Shown in pieces: positions 18,169-25,930 of a stretch of 64,000 nucleotides of DNA. The translations under genes were made by a program, and so were the position numbers. The DNA comes from Variovorax paradoxus NBRC 15149 (GTDB lineage Bacteria > Pseudomonadota > Gammaproteobacteria > Burkholderiales > Burkholderiaceae_C): assembly GCF_001591365.1 (NCBI RefSeq), contig NZ_BCUT01000005.1, positions 186,001 to 250,000 on the forward strand. Reading direction: 5' to 3'. A model generated the notes under the pieces. That model was not told the DNA's origin. It did not search any database and was given only the letters and a program-made list of their open reading frames with translations. Each line of letters begins with the position of its first letter. Position 1 is the first letter of the stretch.

Positions 18169-18660
18169 CTACAGGTAGATCTTCTGCAGCAGCCGGATCA
18201 GCGTTTCGCGCTCGCGCACCGTGAGCCGGGCGCTGGCGTCGGCCTCGAGCTGCGTCACGGTCTGCTCGGCCTCGCGAATCAGCTTTTCTCCGGCCTCGGT
18301 GAGGTGCAGGCCCACCGCGCGGCCATCGTGCGGATGCGGGCGGCGCTCGATGAGTCCGCGGCTGTCGAGCGTGGCGACCAGGCTCACCAGGTTGGGCGGC
18401 AGGATGTCGAGCGTGTTGCACAGCTGGCGCGAGGTGGCGCCCGGGTTGTGCGCCAGCAGCGACAGCACCGAGAAGTCGATCTGCTTGAGGCCGTACGGCG
18501 CCATGCGGTCGGCGAACACGCTGCTCACGATGAGCCAGGCGCGGCGTGCGTTGTAGCCGACCAGGGCTTCCAGCATGCGGGCGTCGAGCCGCTCCGATTT
18601 GCCGTTTGGCGCTGCGGCCGGCTCTGCCTTGGCGGGACTGTTCTTGGATGGACGGGGCAT
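18169..18660 (-). CDS. MarR family transcriptional regulator
   Basis: A 163-residue winged-helix protein with a 25-residue basic, Ala/Pro-rich leader. The MarR core runs from about residue 35: LKQIDFSVLSLLAHNPGATSRQLCNTLDILPPNLVSLVATLDSRGLIERRPHPHDGRAVGLHLT, with the typical wing. It is the last gene of a leftward hydroxycinnamate-type operon, 40 bases after the acyl-CoA dehydrogenase. MarR proteins such as HcaR, FerR and CouR repress such operons and respond to the aromatic acyl-CoA; I infer the same here, with the operator near 24955-24993. Confidence 0.88.
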   Translation of the reverse strand: MPRPSKNSPAKAEPAAAPNGKSERLDARMLEALVGYNARRAWLIVSSVFADRMAPYGLKQIDFSVLSLLAHNPGATSRQLCNTLDILPPNLVSLVATLDSRGLIERRPHPHDGRAVGLHLTEAGEKLIREAEQTVTQLEADASARLTVRERETLIRLLQKIYL

Positions 18661-18700
18661 GGCCCGAGCGTAACTCGTGGCCGGCCCGACCGGGCTTCCG

Positions 18701-20470
18701 TCAGCGCGCGGCGGCCGGGGTTTTTGCGGCGTGGTGCGTCATGGCGACACCTTCGCAGGCGCGCTTGACGATGGCCAGCCGCATGTCGAATTCGGGCAGC
18801 ACCCAGCGCCGCAGCGCGGCCGCCGGGCCGGCCCTGGCGGCGCGCTCGGCCTCCGGCGCCTCGGCCGCATCGATGCGCGCCCAGGCCCAGGCCAGCATCG
18901 CGAGCATCACGGCGCGCAGGTAATCGTCGGCCACTTCGTAGGGCAGCACGGGGTTGGCCTGCGCGGCCATCGCGATGGTGGTGCCCAGGTAGCGCAGCTG
19001 CGCGAGCCGGCGCTGCACGTCGGCATCGGCGTCGCGCGAGGCGTCGAGCGTGTCGCGCAGTTCGAGCAGCACGGCCGACATGGCGGCGCCGCCGTCGGGC
19101 AGCACCTTGCGCACCAGCAGGTCGATGGCCTGGATCTCGTTGGTGCCCTCGTAGATCATGGTCACGCGCGCGTCGCGCACGATCTGCTCGATGCCCCATT
19201 CGCGCACGTAGCCGTGGCCGCCGAACACCTGCAGGCATTCGCTCGCGCCATGGAAGGCCTGCTGCGTGCACGCGGCCTTGAGCACGGGCGTGACCAGCGA
19301 GCACCAGCGCTGCGCGCGTTCGCGCGCCTTGGCATCGGCATCGTGCGCGGCCACGTCGAGCATCAGCGCGCTGCGGTAGGCGAGCGTGCGCGCGCCGTCG
19401 ATCCAGGCGCGCTGGGTGTCGAGGATGCGGCGGATCGCGGGATGCTCGGCGATCAGGTCCGCGGCCTCGCTGCCGCGGCTGGCGGGCACGGCGCCGGGCG
19501 CGCGCATCTGGCGGCGCTCGGCCGCATAGGCGTCGGCCTTCTGCCAGGCGGCGTCGAGCAGGCCGATGCCCTGCAGCGCCACATGCAGGCGCGCCGCATT
19601 CATCATCACGAACATCGCGGCCAGGCCGCGGCCCGGCTCGCCGACCAGCCAGCCGGTGGCGTCGTCGAAGCGCATCGTGCAGGTGGGGCTGCCGTGCAGG
19701 CCCATCTTCTCCTCGATGCGCTCGCAGTGCACCGCATTGCGCGTGCCGTCCGGCAGCAGCTTGGGCACGAGCACCAGCGACAGGCCCTTGGGGCCGGCGG
19801 GCGCCTGTACTTCCGATCCATGCATGCGGCACAGCACCAGGTGCACGATGTTGGGCGTGAGGTCGTGCTCGCCGCCCGAGATGAAGATCTTGCCGCCGTT
19901 CACGCGCAGGCTGCCGTCGGCCTGCGCCGTGGCGCGCGTGCGCACCTGGCCCAGGTCGCTGCCCGCATGGGCTTCGGTCAGGCACATGGTGGCGAGCCAT
20001 TCGCCGGTGGCGATCTTCGAGAGGTAGAGCGCCTTCAGTTCGTCGCTGCCGTGGTGCTTGAGGCAGGCATAGGCGCCGTGCAGCAGGCCCGGTGCCATCG
20101 TGAGGCCATGGTTCGCCGCGCTCAGCCATTCGTAGAGGATGGCCTCGAGCACGGTCGGCAGTCCCTGGCCGCCGTCTTCAGGCGCGGCCGACAAGCCGGG
20201 CCAGCCGCCATCGACGAAGGCCTGGTAGGCCGCGCGGAAGCCGGGCGGCGTGGCGACCTCGCCGTTGGCGAAGCGGCAGCCGGTCTCGTCGCCGCCGCGG
20301 TTGATGGGCGCCACTGCCTCGGCCACGAAGCGCGCCGCTTCCTCGAGCACCTGCTGCTGCAGCGCTTCGTCGACCTCGGCGAAGGGCGCGAGGGCGCGCA
20401 GCTTCGAAGGTGCGTCGAGCACCGCGTTCAGGATGAAGCGGCTGTCTTCGGGGCGGGGGCGGTAATCCAT
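18701..20470 (-). CDS. Acyl-CoA dehydrogenase (long, AidB/FadE-like form)
   Basis: A 589-residue flavoprotein that would oxidise an acyl-CoA to the enoyl-CoA. It contains the ACAD motifs TMCLTEAHAGSDLGQVRT, GGKIFISGGEHDL and the catalytic base region TMIYEGTNEIQAIDLLVRK, plus the C-terminal extension of the 590-600 residue class. In its cluster it could introduce the double bond in a phenylpropanoyl-CoA (for example dihydroferuloyl-CoA), as HcaD does in Acinetobacter. It starts seven bases after the Bug-protein gene stop. Substrate is inferred from context only. Confidence 0.9.
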   Translation of the reverse strand: MDYRPRPEDSRFILNAVLDAPSKLRALAPFAEVDEALQQQVLEEAARFVAEAVAPINRGGDETGCRFANGEVATPPGFRAAYQAFVDGGWPGLSAAPEDGGQGLPTVLEAILYEWLSAANHGLTMAPGLLHGAYACLKHHGSDELKALYLSKIATGEWLATMCLTEAHAGSDLGQVRTRATAQADGSLRVNGGKIFISGGEHDLTPNIVHLVLCRMHGSEVQAPAGPKGLSLVLVPKLLPDGTRNAVHCERIEEKMGLHGSPTCTMRFDDATGWLVGEPGRGLAAMFVMMNAARLHVALQGIGLLDAAWQKADAYAAERRQMRAPGAVPASRGSEAADLIAEHPAIRRILDTQRAWIDGARTLAYRSALMLDVAAHDADAKARERAQRWCSLVTPVLKAACTQQAFHGASECLQVFGGHGYVREWGIEQIVRDARVTMIYEGTNEIQAIDLLVRKVLPDGGAAMSAVLLELRDTLDASRDADADVQRRLAQLRYLGTTIAMAAQANPVLPYEVADDYLRAVMLAMLAWAWARIDAAEAPEAERAARAGPAAALRRWVLPEFDMRLAIVKRACEGVAMTHHAAKTPAAAR

Positions 20471-20477
20471 GGGTGCG

Positions 20478-21467
20478 TCAGGACTCGGCGGTGAAGCCGA
20501 TCTTCTTGACCAGCGGACCCCAGCGCTCGTATTCGGACTGGAGCGATTTCTTCATGTCCTCGGGCGAGGAACCGTGGGCCACCAGGCCGACCGACAGCAG
20601 GCCCTCGGCCACGGCCTTGTCCTTGAGCGCGGCCTGGATCGCCGTGCTCGCGGTGGCAATGACGGCGGCGGGCGTCTTGGCCGGCGCGAAGAAGCCGAAC
20701 CATTCGTCGGCCACGATCTCCGGAAAGCCCTGTTCGGTGAAGGTGGGCACGTCGGGCAGGTAGGCCGCGCGCTGCGCGCCCGAGGTGGCGAGCACGCGCA
20801 GCTTGCCGGCCTTGGCGAAGGGCAGGTAGTCGCCGACAGGCGTCATGCTCGAGGCGATCTGCCCGCCCACCACATCGTTGATGGCCGGCAGCGAGCCGCG
20901 GTAGGGAACGTGGCGCAGGTCGGTGCCGGTGTTCAGGCCCAGCAGCGCGCCCAGGAAGTGCGGCGTGGAGCCCGCGCCCGGCGAGCCGTAGCTGGCCTGG
21001 CCGGGGTTGGCCTTGGCCCAGGCGATGTAGTCCTTCAGCGTCTTCACGCTGGCCGGCACCATCGGGCCGACGGCCAGGCCGTGCGTCATCACGGCGCCGA
21101 TGGACACCGGCGCGAAATCGGCAAGGCTGTAGCTCAGCTTGGTGTAGATGTGCGGGTAGGTCGAAAGCGCCGAGGCCTGCGCGAGGCACAGCACCGAGCC
21201 GTCGGCCGGCGAGCCCTTGAGCGTGTCGAGCGCAATGCGCCCGCCCGCGCCGGGCTTGTTCTCGACCACCGCGTTGATCTTCGAATAGGGCGTGTCGCCC
21301 AGCTTCTCGGCCACCCGGCGCGCCACGCTGTCGCCCGCGCTGCCGGCCGGAAAGCCGTAGTAGATCTTGGCCTGCTGCACGGCCTGGGCGAGTGCGGCAA
21401 GCGGATGCAGGGCGCCGAGCGCGGCTGCGCCGCCGAGTGCCTGCACGAATTGGCGTCTGTTGGTCAT
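20478..21467 (-). CDS. Bug-family tripartite tricarboxylate transporter binding protein
   Basis: The 329-residue protein starts with a signal peptide (TNRRQFVQALGGAAALGALHPLAALAQA, weak twin-arginine look) and has the Bug/TctC fold: YYGFPAGSAGDSVARRVAEKL, VENKPGAGGRIA, a YGSPGAGSTPHFLGALL motif and HVPYRGSLPAINDVVGGQI. Such periplasmic proteins bind carboxylates. No TctA/TctB membrane genes are adjacent, as is usual for Bug proteins of this family. In this operon a hydroxycinnamate or similar aromatic acid is a likely ligand. Confidence 0.9.
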   Translation of the reverse strand: MTNRRQFVQALGGAAALGALHPLAALAQAVQQAKIYYGFPAGSAGDSVARRVAEKLGDTPYSKINAVVENKPGAGGRIALDTLKGSPADGSVLCLAQASALSTYPHIYTKLSYSLADFAPVSIGAVMTHGLAVGPMVPASVKTLKDYIAWAKANPGQASYGSPGAGSTPHFLGALLGLNTGTDLRHVPYRGSLPAINDVVGGQIASSMTPVGDYLPFAKAGKLRVLATSGAQRAAYLPDVPTFTEQGFPEIVADEWFGFFAPAKTPAAVIATASTAIQAALKDKAVAEGLLSVGLVAHGSSPEDMKKSLQSEYERWGPLVKKIGFTAES

Positions 21468-21518
21468 GGTGTTGTCTCCTTGCCTTGCGGGGCTCTCTCT
21501 GTTTGCTGGGGCTGAAAA

Positions 21519-22283
21519 TCAGCGCGGCGCCATGCGCAGGGCGCCGTCGAGGCGAATGACTTCGCCGTTGAGGTGGCCATTGGTCACGATGTGGCAGGCC
21601 AGCTCGGCAAATTCCGAAGGCTTGCCCAGGCGCGGCGGAAACGGGATCGACGCGGCCAGCGATTGCTGCACGGCTTCGGGCAGTTCCATCAAAAGCGGCG
21701 TGGCAAAGAGGCCCGGCGCCACGGTGCAGACGCGGATCGCGTGCTGCGCGAGGTCGCGCGCCATCGGCAGCGTCATGCCCACGAGGCCGCCCTTGGAGGC
21801 GCTGTAGGCCTGCTGGCCTACCTGGCCATCGAAGGCCGCGACGGAGGCGGTGAAGAGCATCACGCCCTTCTCGCCGTTGTCGAGCGCGTCAAGCTTGGCG
21901 CAGCGTGCAGCAAAGAGGCGCGCCATGTTGTAGCCGCCGACCAGGTTGATGTTGACCACGCGCACGAAGTCTTCGAGCGGCGCGGGGTTGCCGTCCTTGC
22001 CGACGATGCGCTTGGCGCTGCCGATGCCGGCCACGTTCATCAGGATGCGCGCGGGGCCGTGTGCGGCCGCGGCCTTGTCGAGCGCGGCATTGACGCTCTC
22101 GGTGTCGGTGATGTCGCAGACGCACGCGACGCCGCTGATCTCTGCGGCCACCTTGGCGGCGAGCTCTGCATTGCGGTCGAGCACCGCCACCTTGGCGCCC
22201 AGGCGCGCGAGTTCGCGCGCGGTGGCTTCGCCCAGGCCCGATGCGCCGCCGGTCACGAGTGCGGCTTGTCCTTCGATCTTCAT
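21519..22283 (-). CDS. SDR-family 3-hydroxyacyl-CoA dehydrogenase-like protein
   Basis: A 254-residue short-chain dehydrogenase close to the type II 3-hydroxyacyl-CoA dehydrogenase (HSD17B10) group: NAD loop TGGASGLGEA, Asp at the end of beta-2 (VLDRN) that favours NAD, NVAG, the Ser in LFTASVAAFDG, and the catalytic YSASK. In the cluster it would oxidise the 3-hydroxy-phenylpropanoyl-CoA made by the crotonase to a 3-oxoacyl-CoA. It lies 25 bases after the CoA-ligase gene. Confidence 0.88.
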   Translation of the reverse strand: MKIEGQAALVTGGASGLGEATARELARLGAKVAVLDRNAELAAKVAAEISGVACVCDITDTESVNAALDKAAAAHGPARILMNVAGIGSAKRIVGKDGNPAPLEDFVRVVNINLVGGYNMARLFAARCAKLDALDNGEKGVMLFTASVAAFDGQVGQQAYSASKGGLVGMTLPMARDLAQHAIRVCTVAPGLFATPLLMELPEAVQQSLAASIPFPPRLGKPSEFAELACHIVTNGHLNGEVIRLDGALRMAPR

Positions 22284-22308
22284 GGTGTGTGTCTCCTCGG
22301 GTGGTGGT

Positions 22309-24162
22309 TCAGCGGGGCTTCAGGGTGAAGGGCAGGGTGTCGGCATGCAGCGCCTCGACGAGCTCGGCGCGGTGCTTGAGCACGGCGCGCTGGTTGATGG
22401 AGCCCTTGTCGGTCACTTCGCCCTTGTCGATGGAAGGCGGCTCGGCCATCAGGTGCAGCCGCGCGATGCGGTTGGCGCTGCCGGTGCCCATGGCCGCCAG
22501 CGCATTGGCCACCTGCTGGAAGTGCGCCTGCACCGGCGCGCTTTCGAGCACCTGCTGCATCGATGCGCCTTCGGACAGGCCGGCCAGTTCCCGCACCTTC
22601 TGCGTCGGAAAGACCAGCGCGCCGACTTCCTTCAGGTTGATGCCGGTCAGCACCGCGTCCTGCACGTAGGGCGCGCCGGCCGCGATGATCTTGGCGCGCA
22701 GCGGACCCACGCTCACGAAGGTGCCGGTGGCGAGCTTGAAGTCTTCGGCAATGCGGCCGTCGAAGCGCAGCCCGCGGTGGATGTTCGACTCGTCGATCCA
22801 CTTCACCGCGTCGCCGGTCGAGAAGAAGCCCTCGTCGTCGAAGGCCTCGGCCGTGGCCTCGGGCGCGCGCCAGTAGCCGGGCGTGATGTTGGGGCCGCGG
22901 TAGCGCACCTCGGTCTTGCCGTCGACCTCGATCAGCTTGAGCTCGATGCCGGCCGCGGGCAGGCCCACGTCGCCCGACTTGACCTCGGGCCCCGTGACGT
23001 AGAGCGCGAACGGCCCCGATTCGGTCATGCCCAGGCCCGTGCCCATCACGATGCGCTCGCCGACTTCGGACTCCTGCGTCTTGTGCAGGCTGTCCCACAC
23101 GGGCTGCGAGAGCGCGGCGCCCGAGTAGAAGAACATCTTCACGCGCGACAGCAGGTTGCGGCGCAGCACCGCATCGGTTTCCATGGCGTGCGCAATGGCC
23201 TCGAAGCCGGTCGGCACGTTGAAGTAGATGGTGGGCGCGATCTCGCGCAGGTTGCGCAGCGTCTCGGCCATGCCGGCGGGCGTGGGCTTGCCGTCGTCGA
23301 TGTAGAGCGTGCCGCCGTTGTCCAGCACGATGCCCACGTTGTGGTTGCCGCCGAAGGTGTGGTTCCAGGGCAGCCAGTCGACCAGCACCGGCGGCTCCTC
23401 GCCCAGGGCGGGAATCGACTGGCGCAGCTGCTGCTGGTTGGCGCACCACATGCGGTGCGTGTTGATCACCGCCTTGGGCATCTTGGTGGAGCCCGAGGTG
23501 AAGAGGAACTTGGTGATGGTGTCGGGGCCGGTGGCGCGCATCGCGGCATCGATGGCGGGCGTGGCCGGCGTGGCGGCCAGCGCATCGAACGAGGTGGCGT
23601 CGCGGCCTTCGAGCGCGCCTTCAGCGATCACCACTTCGGTCCCGGCAGGCACGGTGGCGGCAATGGCGCGGCCGAAGCGCGCGGCATCGGCCGCGAACAC
23701 CAGGCCCGGCGTGAGCGTGTCCAGCACGTGGCGCAGCTTCTCGAAGTCCTGGCTCACCACAGAGTAGGGCGGCGACACCGGGCAGTACGGCACGCCCGCG
23801 TAGAGGCAGCCGAGCGCCATCAGCGCATGTTCGATACCGTTCTCGCTCAGGATCGCGACCGGGCGCTCCGCGCTCAGGCCGCGATCGAGCAGCGCCTGGC
23901 CGATGCCGCGCGCCTTGTGCAGCGCCTCGGCGTAGCTCACGCGCTGCCAGTCGCCGGTGCTGCCATCGGCCAGCCGTTCGCGGCGGGCGATGAAGGTGCG
24001 CTCGGGCGCCTGCTCGGCCCAGTGCGCGAGGCGGTCGGTCATGCGGTCGCGGTAGGGCGCGAGCTGGGTTTCGGCCCGCAGGTACTGGGTGCCCGGCGCA
24101 CCTTGGCGCAGCACGGCGCGCGTGACGCCGAAGGCCAGCGGACGGTATCGGATGGTGGTCAT
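22309..24162 (-). CDS. Feruloyl-CoA synthetase-like AMP-dependent ligase
   Basis: A 617-residue ANL-superfamily enzyme of the feruloyl-CoA synthetase class. It has the P-loop FLFTSGSTKMPKAVINTHR, the WLPWNHTFGGNHNVGIVL segment typical of that class, GTGLGMTESGP, and the hinge STGDAVKWID ... RGLRFDGRIAEDFKL. It would activate a hydroxycinnamic acid with ATP and CoA. Its ATG overlaps the stop of the crotonase gene by four bases, so it is translationally coupled. The exact aromatic acid is not fixed by sequence. Confidence 0.88.
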   Translation of the reverse strand: MTTIRYRPLAFGVTRAVLRQGAPGTQYLRAETQLAPYRDRMTDRLAHWAEQAPERTFIARRERLADGSTGDWQRVSYAEALHKARGIGQALLDRGLSAERPVAILSENGIEHALMALGCLYAGVPYCPVSPPYSVVSQDFEKLRHVLDTLTPGLVFAADAARFGRAIAATVPAGTEVVIAEGALEGRDATSFDALAATPATPAIDAAMRATGPDTITKFLFTSGSTKMPKAVINTHRMWCANQQQLRQSIPALGEEPPVLVDWLPWNHTFGGNHNVGIVLDNGGTLYIDDGKPTPAGMAETLRNLREIAPTIYFNVPTGFEAIAHAMETDAVLRRNLLSRVKMFFYSGAALSQPVWDSLHKTQESEVGERIVMGTGLGMTESGPFALYVTGPEVKSGDVGLPAAGIELKLIEVDGKTEVRYRGPNITPGYWRAPEATAEAFDDEGFFSTGDAVKWIDESNIHRGLRFDGRIAEDFKLATGTFVSVGPLRAKIIAAGAPYVQDAVLTGINLKEVGALVFPTQKVRELAGLSEGASMQQVLESAPVQAHFQQVANALAAMGTGSANRIARLHLMAEPPSIDKGEVTDKGSINQRAVLKHRAELVEALHADTLPFTLKPR

Positions 24163-24932
24163 TCCTTGCTCACCTTGGCGCCGCGGCCTTCGAGGAAATC
24201 GCGCACGCGCGCCTTGGCCTCGGGCGCGTTCTGCACGATGCCGGACATCAGCGCCTCGGTGAAGAAGCCGTGGTCGGCCGACTGCTCGGCAATGCGCGGC
24301 AGCGCATGCATCAGCGCGTAGTTGGTCAGCGGCGCATTGGTGGCCACGCGCTTGGCGAGTTCGAAGGCCTTGTCGAAGGCCGCGCCCTCGTCGACCAGGT
24401 ACTGCGCGAAGTTGGCGCGCTCGCCGTCCTCGGCGTTGTAGACGCGGCCGGTCATCATCATGTCGGTCATGCGCGCCACGCCGATCAGCTTGGGAATGCG
24501 CACCGAGCCGCCGCCGCCCACGAAGATGCCGCGCGAGCCTTCGGGCAGCGCGTAGAAGGTGCTGCGGTCGGCCACGCGGATGTGGCAGGCGCTCGCCAGC
24601 TCGAGGCCGCCGCCCACCACCGCGCCGTGCAACGCCGCGATCACCGGCACCGGGCCGTGCTGGATCAGGTCGAGCGCGCCGTGCCACAGCCGCGAGTGCT
24701 GCATGCCCTGGCCGGCGTCGCGCTCCTTCAGCTCGCTCAGGTCGAGGCCGGCGCAGAAGTGCGGGCCTTCGCCGTCGAGCACCGCGGCGCGCACCGTGGA
24801 AGGCAGCGTCTCGAAGGTATTGCGCAGCGCGAGGATCAGGCTGTCCGAGAGCGCGTTGCGCTTGGCGCCGCGCGTCAGGCGGACGATGGCCACGTCGTCG
24901 CGGATGTCGAGTTGGAGGTCGGGATTGGTCAT
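24159..24932 (-). CDS. Enoyl-CoA hydratase/isomerase (crotonase) family protein
   Basis: A 257-residue crotonase. The oxyanion segments AGLDLSELK and HGAVVGGGLELASACHIRVAD and the motif YALPEGSRGIFVGGGGSVRIPKLIG keep both Glu residues used by hydratases. It does not look like the classical hydroxycinnamoyl-CoA hydratase-lyase of vanillin-forming pathways. With a ligase, a dehydrogenase and an amidohydrolase next to it, simple hydration of a feruloyl-type CoA is likely. It is the first gene of the leftward operon. Confidence 0.87.
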   Translation of the reverse strand: MTNPDLQLDIRDDVAIVRLTRGAKRNALSDSLILALRNTFETLPSTVRAAVLDGEGPHFCAGLDLSELKERDAGQGMQHSRLWHGALDLIQHGPVPVIAALHGAVVGGGLELASACHIRVADRSTFYALPEGSRGIFVGGGGSVRIPKLIGVARMTDMMMTGRVYNAEDGERANFAQYLVDEGAAFDKAFELAKRVATNAPLTNYALMHALPRIAEQSADHGFFTEALMSGIVQNAPEAKARVRDFLEGRGAKVSKE

Positions 24933-24952
24933 GATTGCATTCGTGTGTGAGT

Positions 24953-24993
24953 TGGATTATGGTTATGATAAATAATCAATTCAAGGCACTTGA
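24953..24993. promoter_or_regulatory. Divergent promoter/operator of the hydroxycinnamate-type cluster
   Basis: This AT-rich patch holds a good leftward sigma-70 promoter (reverse strand TTGAAT at 24979-24984, 17-base spacer, CATAAT at 24956-24961). Overlapping it are GATTAT-N11-ATAATC (24955-24977) and a perfect TCAAG-GCA-CTTGA palindrome (24981-24993). Two palindromes over the -10 and -35 of the operon are what a MarR repressor would need; the MarR gene is the last gene of this operon. Confidence 0.6.
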
Positions 24994-25036
24994 GACCCCC
25001 GATCCCTAGGGACTTACCCGTACTGGAGACAACGAC

Positions 25037-25903
25037 ATGGACCACCAGAACCTGATCGCCATCGACATCCACACCCACGCCGAAGTGAGCTGCTGGAACC
25101 CCTTCGACAACTACGGCGAGGAATACGACCGCGCCGCCGACAAGTACTTCGGCTCCAGCGGCCGGCCCACCATTGCCGAGAGCGTGGCCTACTACCGCGA
25201 ACGCAGGATCGGGCTGGTGATGTTCATGGTCGATGCCGAATCGAACATGGGCCGCCGCCGCATCCCGAACGAGGAAATCGCCGAAGCCGCGCAGAAGAAC
25301 AGCGACATGATGATCGCCTTCGCGAGCATCGATCCGCACAAGGGCAAGATGGGCGCGCGCGAGGCGCGGCGCCTGATTGAAGAGCACGGCGTGAAGGGCT
25401 TCAAGTTCCACCCGACGGTGCAGGCCTTCCACCCCTACGACAAGATGGCCTGGCCGCTGTACGAGGTGATTGCCGAGCACAAGCTGCCGGCCATCTTCCA
25501 CACCGGCCACAGCGGCATCGGCTCGGGCATGCGCTGCGGCGGGGGCCTCAGGCTGGAGTACAGCAACCCGATGCACCTGGACGACGTGGCCATCGACTTT
25601 CCCGACATGCAGATCGTGATGGCGCACCCCAGCTTTCCCTGGCAGGACGAGGCGCTGAGCGTGGCCACGCACAAGCCGAACGTCTGGATCGACCTTTCGG
25701 GCTGGAGCCCCAAGTACTTTCCGAAGCAGCTGGTGCAGTACGCCAACACGCTGCTGAAGGACCGCATCCTGTTCGGCAGCGACTATCCGCTGATCACGCC
25801 CGACCGTTGGATGAAGGACTTCGAGACCGCCGGCTTCAAGCCCGAGGTGATGCCGGGCATCCTGAAGGGCAATGCGGTCAGGCTGCTGAAGCTGGAGGGC
25901 TGA
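25037..25903 (+). CDS. Amidohydrolase-superfamily protein (decarboxylase/CouO-like group)
   Basis: A 288-residue TIM-barrel metalloenzyme of the amidohydrolase-2 group: DIHTHAE near residue 12, KFHPTVQAFHP, FHTGHSGIGSG, MAHPSFPWQDEA and FGSDYPLITPDRW, which supply the His and Asp metal ligands. Relatives are decarboxylases and, in Rhodococcus hydroxycinnamate degradation, a hydrolase (CouO) said to release the aromatic acid from the 3-oxo intermediate. Divergent from the crotonase operon across the shared promoter, with GGAG before the start. I infer the CouO-type role from context. Confidence 0.83.
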   Translation: MDHQNLIAIDIHTHAEVSCWNPFDNYGEEYDRAADKYFGSSGRPTIAESVAYYRERRIGLVMFMVDAESNMGRRRIPNEEIAEAAQKNSDMMIAFASIDPHKGKMGAREARRLIEEHGVKGFKFHPTVQAFHPYDKMAWPLYEVIAEHKLPAIFHTGHSGIGSGMRCGGGLRLEYSNPMHLDDVAIDFPDMQIVMAHPSFPWQDEALSVATHKPNVWIDLSGWSPKYFPKQLVQYANTLLKDRILFGSDYPLITPDRWMKDFETAGFKPEVMPGILKGNAVRLLKLEG

Positions 25904-25930
25904 GCGCCAGTAGGCGGGGCCCGGCGCGGG

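Noticed and set aside
25037..25903. Amidohydrolase as a gamma-resorcylate or ACMS decarboxylase
   Set aside because: Possible by family, but the ligase, crotonase and SDR across the shared promoter favour a role in side-chain removal; left as an alternative.
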